Source of the DNA: Vicinamibacterales bacterium
GTDB taxonomy: Bacteria > Acidobacteriota > Vicinamibacteria > Vicinamibacterales > UBA2999
Length of the DNA: 64,000 nucleotides
Direction of reading: 5' to 3'
Assembly: GCA_030680175.1 (NCBI GenBank)
Contig: JAUXWO010000036.1
Coordinates: forward strand, 85,374-149,373
The notes under the pieces: model-generated
Seen by the model: only the letters and a program-made list of their open reading frames with translations
What the model was told of the DNA's origin: nothing
Database searches by the model: none
Made by a program: the position numbers and the translations under genes
In this document: one piece after another, positions 60,818 to 64,000 of the stretch
How positions within the stretch are numbered: position 1 is the first letter of the stretch
Layout of the letters: each line of letters begins with the position of its first letter

Positions 60818-61594
60818 ATGCAGCCCAACCCGATCACCCGCGCGTCCACCAACGCCGCCTCATCCGCGCCTCGTCCGCGGCCCGTCGCCCCCGCGCCTCA
60901 CGCCCCACGCACGCGCGTGCTGGTCGTCGAGGACGAACAGGACATCGCCGGCCTCATCCGGCACACGCTCGAGCGCGGCGGGGAGATCGACGTCGAAGTC
61001 GTCGCGAGCGGGGATGCCGCGCTGAAGGCCGTGTCGGAGCACACGCCGGACATGATCCTGCTGGATCTCAATCTGCCGGTCCTCGGCGGCCTCGAGGTGT
61101 GCCGTCTGCTGCGCGCGAGGCCCAACACCTCCCGTGTGCCGATCATCATGCTGACGGCGCGCACGAGCGAGAGCGACCGCGTCACGGGCCTCGATGCCGG
61201 CGCCGACGACTACGTCACGAAGCCCTTCAGCCTGCGCGAGCTCGCCGCACGCGTCCGCGCCGTGCTGCGCCGCGGCGGGCCGGAGGCGCAGGCGGCCGAA
61301 CCCGAGGTCTATCGGGGCACGCACCTCGTGGCCGACTTCGATGCGGTGTCGATCACCGTGGACGGCCAGGCCATCAAGCTCACCCGCCGCGAGTTCGAAC
61401 TGCTGCGCTACCTGGTCGACAACCGCAACCGCGTGCTCTCACGCGACCGGCTGCTCGAACGGGTGTGGGGCTACGACCGGCTGATCGAGACCCGCTCGGT
61501 GGACGTGCACATCGGCCGCCTGCGCAACAAGCTCGGCCCCGCCGGCCGCCAGATCGAGACCGTCGTCGGCCTCGGCTACCGCTTCGTCGAGTAG
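60818..61594 (+). CDS. OmpR/PhoB-family response regulator
   Basis: The 258-residue protein has an extra basic, Pro-rich N-terminus of about 35 residues, then a receiver domain (VVEDEQDI, phosphoacceptor Asp83 in ILLDLNLPVLGG, VTKPFS) and a winged helix (LTRREFELLRYLVDNRNRVLS, SVDVHIGRLRNKL). No kinase gene is adjacent. A Pho-box-like array precedes it, so it may be a member of the Pho regulon or a second PhoB. ATG 60818 is used; GTG 60797 is an alternative. Confidence 0.87.
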   Translation: MQPNPITRASTNAASSAPRPRPVAPAPHAPRTRVLVVEDEQDIAGLIRHTLERGGEIDVEVVASGDAALKAVSEHTPDMILLDLNLPVLGGLEVCRLLRARPNTSRVPIIMLTARTSESDRVTGLDAGADDYVTKPFSLRELAARVRAVLRRGGPEAQAAEPEVYRGTHLVADFDAVSITVDGQAIKLTRREFELLRYLVDNRNRVLSRDRLLERVWGYDRLIETRSVDVHIGRLRNKLGPAGRQIETVVGLGYRFVE

Positions 61595-61635
61595 CCCCAC
61601 CCAGCCGCGCGCGTTCCGCGCCGCAAATGGGAAAC

Positions 61636-61664
61636 GCGCCGGCAGGGTCCCCCCCTGCCGGCGC
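61636..61664. terminator. bidirectional terminator hairpin
   Basis: GCGCCGGCAGGG (61636-61647) pairs with CCCTGCCGGCGC (61653-61664) around TCCCC. It lies between two convergent genes (60818-61594 plus, 61704-61922 minus) and can serve both. Confidence 0.6.
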
Positions 61665-61703
61665 GCGTCGTGTCGTCGCTCCTGAACGGTGAGGGCGGAG
61701 TGA

Positions 61704-61922
61704 TTACCCGACTTCCGCCCAGCCCTGGCTTTGCAGTTCGCGCATCTCGATCGCGAAGGCGCGGCGGGCCCGCTCGACGTGGTGCCAGTCGGTGTAGTGC
61801 GCCTGCCGCACGACACGGCTGTCCTGTTCCTGTCTGACTTCCCAGCCCGCCGCCGGGGACGGCTCGATGGTGTAGCGGCGGACGTGTTCCCGATGACGAA
61901 GGCTTTTTGAAAACGCGTACAT
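61704..61922 (-). CDS. small hypothetical protein (72 aa)
   Basis: The 72-residue product starts MYAFSKSLRHREHVRRY, continues with a polar, Trp-containing middle (GWEVRQEQDSRVVRQAHYTDWH) and ends LQSQGWAEVG. AGAGG precedes the ATG at a normal distance, and the composition is protein-like. No family is recognised. A terminator hairpin follows. A longer frame from 61988 is not needed. Confidence 0.55.
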   Translation of the reverse strand: MYAFSKSLRHREHVRRYTIEPSPAAGWEVRQEQDSRVVRQAHYTDWHHVERARRAFAIEMRELQSQGWAEVG

Positions 61923-62037
61923 GGATGGCCTCTCGATCGGCACGTTAGCGCACCGGCCGGCCACGGGGATGTAAATTCGGTGCAACATGCTCGGTCAAAT
62001 GCTAGAACTGCCAGCATTTAATCGAGTTACACGGATG

Positions 62038-62928
62038 TCATGGCGTGCGGACCGACAGCGCGCCCGCGTGGATCCGCACCTCGATCGTCGTGCCGCCCAG
62101 GCGCGGCTCGCCGTCCACATGAAAGGCGATCGGCGCCTCGGCCGACACGCGCAGGCGCGTCGACGATCGCATGACGAGGCCGGGCGAATCGACCAGCGTG
62201 CCGCGGAAGAGCGACGGGAGCCGGACGGCCATCCGCGCCAGTGAATGCGGTTCCACCACCACGACCTCGAACCGTCCGTCGTCGAGGCGGGCGCGCGGCG
62301 CGATCAGCGCGCCGTTGCCGTACTGACGCGAGTTGGCCAGCGCGATGAAGAGCGCACGGCGATCCAGCGTCTCGCCATCGCACTCGATCTGATAGGACGC
62401 CGGCTGATAGCGGAGCACTTCACTGAACGTGATCTGGGCATACGCGGCAAGCCCGCGGCGGCCTGCCCCGCGCCTGGCGAACCGGGCCGCGATGCTGGCG
62501 TCGAGCCCGATGCCCGCGAGGTTGAAGAAGGGTGATCCGTCCACCTCGCCCGCGTCGATGCGGCGCGTGGCGCCACCGATCGCCAGGCGAAGCGCGGCCT
62601 CTGGCGTCCGCGGCAGGCCGAGGTCGAACGCGAGGCCATTGCCGGACCCCGCCGCCACGATGCCAAGCGCCGTCTCCGTGAACGCCAGGGCGTTGGCCAC
62701 CTCGTTCACGGTGCCGTCGCCCCCCCACGCGACCACCAGCGCATCGCCACGCGCCACGGCCTCGGCCGCGAGCGCGCGCGCGTGCCCGGACGCCTCGGTC
62801 ACGGTGACGTACGGGGTGCCGCCGGCCTCGCGCACGACGCGTTCGGCCAGCGCCCGCCGGGCCGCCGGCCCGTCGTGACGGCGCGGGGTCCCTGAAATCG
62901 GGTTGATGACGACGGCGACGCCGCTCAC
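62038..62928 (-). CDS. diacylglycerol/lipid kinase-like protein
   Basis: The 296-residue protein starts VAVVINPISGTPRRHDGPAA and has the catalytic-core motifs VVAWGGDGTVNEVANAL and GIVAAGSGNGLAFDLGL, as in DagK/YegS lipid kinases. It phosphorylates diacylglycerol or another lipid alcohol with ATP. GTG 62928 overlaps the stop of sixA (GTGA), so the two are translationally coupled. Confidence 0.88.
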   Translation of the reverse strand: MSGVAVVINPISGTPRRHDGPAARRALAERVVREAGGTPYVTVTEASGHARALAAEAVARGDALVVAWGGDGTVNEVANALAFTETALGIVAAGSGNGLAFDLGLPRTPEAALRLAIGGATRRIDAGEVDGSPFFNLAGIGLDASIAARFARRGAGRRGLAAYAQITFSEVLRYQPASYQIECDGETLDRRALFIALANSRQYGNGALIAPRARLDDGRFEVVVVEPHSLARMAVRLPSLFRGTLVDSPGLVMRSSTRLRVSAEAPIAFHVDGEPRLGGTTIEVRIHAGALSVRTP

Positions 62929-63434
62929 CCGGCGAGCTTCCTGAGCAGGCGGGGCGTGAGGCACCAGCGGAGGGTGCCGGGACCGCCCGGCGTCGCGACG
63001 TCCACGTCGATGCGGCACACGCCGCCCTTCTTGAAGGGCACGCTGCCGCGCGCGCGCAGGAGCCGCGCGGCCAGCTCGCCGAGATCCGGCTCATGGCCCA
63101 CCAGCGCCAGCCGGCGATGCCGGCGTCCCAGCCGCGCGATGGCCTCGGTGATGGCCGAGGCGGCGCCGCCGGGCGCCAGGGCAGCCACCTCCTCCACCGC
63201 CGGCTTGCCGGGGAGTCCCGCCGCGAGCAGGTCCGCGGTCTGGCGCGCGCGTGTCAGCGGGCTCGTGAGCACGAGATCGACGGCCACGGCGGCGCTGCGC
63301 AGGCCCGCCACGGACTTGCGCCAGCGCGCGATGCCGTCGGGCGTGAGGGGGCGGCGCCGATCGTCCGGGTAGTCCGGACCACGCTCGGCGGCGATGGCGT
63401 GCCGCACGAGATACAGCTCGATGGGGGTGGCCAT
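62925..63434 (-). CDS. sixA: SixA-type phosphohistidine phosphatase
   Basis: The 169-residue histidine phosphatase has the RHG-type motif YLVRHAIAAERG, the Arg in SPLTRARQTADLL, and the second His in ALVGHEPDLGELAARLL. It would dephosphorylate phosphohistidine domains or another phospho-substrate. It is coupled to the lipid kinase (overlap) and follows the CHAD gene by four bases, so three genes form an operon. CHAD-SixA pairs are common. Confidence 0.88.
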   Translation of the reverse strand: MATPIELYLVRHAIAAERGPDYPDDRRRPLTPDGIARWRKSVAGLRSAAVAVDLVLTSPLTRARQTADLLAAGLPGKPAVEEVAALAPGGAASAITEAIARLGRRHRRLALVGHEPDLGELAARLLRARGSVPFKKGGVCRIDVDVATPGGPGTLRWCLTPRLLRKLAG

Positions 63435-63438
63435 CAGG

Positions 63439-64000
63439 TCAGGCGGCCGCCGACGACCGTCCGTCGGGCGAGGGATCGGCGACCGCGTCGCAGATCGCCA
63501 GCAGGGCGCGGCGCGACGCCAGGTACCCGGCGTGGAGCTGCCGGCATTCCTCCTCGAGGGCGCGCACCAGTCGATCGAGGTCCGTGGCGACCCGCCGCGA
63601 CGAGGCCGCCAGGTCCGCCTGGACCGCGCGGGTGTGATCGATGAGCACTTCCAGATCGTGCAGGCGGCCGAGCTCGTCCTGCGCGGCCTTGAGCCGGCGG
63701 ATTCGTGCCGTGGCGCGCGACCGGCGCAGCTCCCGCTGCAGTTCCATCGCGTAGCGCAGCTTCTTGGCCGCGATCCGGACGGCGTGCAGCCGGTCCGCGA
63801 GATACACCGCCCCGGCGTAGGCGATGGCCTCCTTCAAGCGCGCGGCGCGCACCGACACGCGCTGGGCCGCCTCGTCGATGGCCTGCGCCCGGTCGGCGGG
63901 CCCGGGCCGCTCCGCGACGAGGTCGAGCTGGCGGCGGAGCTTCTGGAGGCGCATCGGCGTGAGCGCGTGCAGCATCTCGCGACGGCGCGCCTGGCGAGCG
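63439..64000 (-). CDS. CHAD-domain protein, N-terminus outside the window
   Basis: The frame runs off the right edge of the window (codon triplets continue upstream of the ATG at 63975 as ARQARRREMLHALTPMRL). The visible part carries a CHAD helical domain: LHAVRIAAKKLRYAMELQRE, RIRRLKAAQDELGRLHDLEVL. CHAD domains bind polyphosphate through conserved basic residues. The C-terminus ends SSAAA. Neighbour: sixA, four bases downstream. Confidence 0.85.
   Translation of the reverse strand, partial: ARQARRREMLHALTPMRLQKLRRQLDLVAERPGPADRAQAIDEAAQRVSVRAARLKEAIAYAGAVYLADRLHAVRIAAKKLRYAMELQRELRRSRATARIRRLKAAQDELGRLHDLEVLIDHTRAVQADLAASSRRVATDLDRLVRALEEECRQLHAGYLASRRALLAICDAVADPSPDGRSSAAA

Overview
The window is about 64 kb of GC-rich DNA (roughly two thirds G+C by eye) from a Gram-negative bacterium. 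Large TonB-dependent receptors with carboxypeptidase-regulatory-like N-termini, Omp85-type barrels, several ECF sigma factors, GH15, VTT-DUF547 and protease-propeller-barrel proteins make a soil-type Acidobacteriota of the Vicinamibacteria (Luteitalea-like) the best guess. This is inference; no rRNA or tRNA gene was seen.

Layout. 1-1.7 kb: a protein tail, a tiny Cys-rich exported peptide behind a MerR-type promoter, the MerR regulator, and a Tat-exported beta-carbonic anhydrase. 1.75-7.6 kb: a sigma-54 enhancer-binding protein divergent from a five-gene redox/hydrolase operon whose first gene is a sigma-region-2/isochorismatase fusion, with enhancer sites and a -24/-12 promoter between them. 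7.6-8.7 kb: decayed TetR gene and an orphan sigma-2 protein. 8.8-19.4 kb: histidine kinase, an SDR-MFS-GMC-GH15 operon, small membrane proteins, a MarR-controlled gene and a DUF302 protein. 19.5-26.9 kb: an operon joining a DUF2064 glycosyltransferase, a radical SAM-SPASM-ArsM fusion, PstSCAB and a broken porin. 27-40.8 kb: a rifampin-phosphotransferase-like protein, a HExxH-propeller-barrel protein, an ATP/ADP-translocase-like carrier, two mercuric-reductase-like flavoproteins, VTT-DUF547, an AhpD-like protein and an ECF sigma factor. 41-50 kb: a TonB receptor, ECF/anti-sigma pair, Omp85 barrel plus a secreted kinase-like protein, and PhoB/PhoR. 50.8-64 kb: Pho-box-controlled TonB receptor and beta-helix protein, TupABC tungstate transporter, ArsM/ArsR, GlgC, a second PhoB-like regulator, lipid kinase, SixA and CHAD.

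Main observations. (1) The same bipartite promoter, GTAACG-N16-GAC(T), precedes at least eight transcription units, including an ECF sigma gene that would be autoregulated; at three of them it lies so close to the ATG that the mRNA should be leaderless. (2) Arsenic methylation, radical SAM chemistry, a sugar transferase and a phosphate/arsenate-type ABC importer form one operon, which looks like a compact organoarsenical (arsenosugar-like) pathway. (3) A secreted protein has the K/E/HDD-N/DFG layout of a kinase fold and is co-translated with an outer-membrane barrel. (4) 11-bp tandem Pho-box-like repeats precede a TonB receptor and a PhoB-like regulator. (5) Several intergenic spacers in the last 14 kb carry short tandem (mostly 7-bp) repeats, one folded into a 245-bp inverted repeat.
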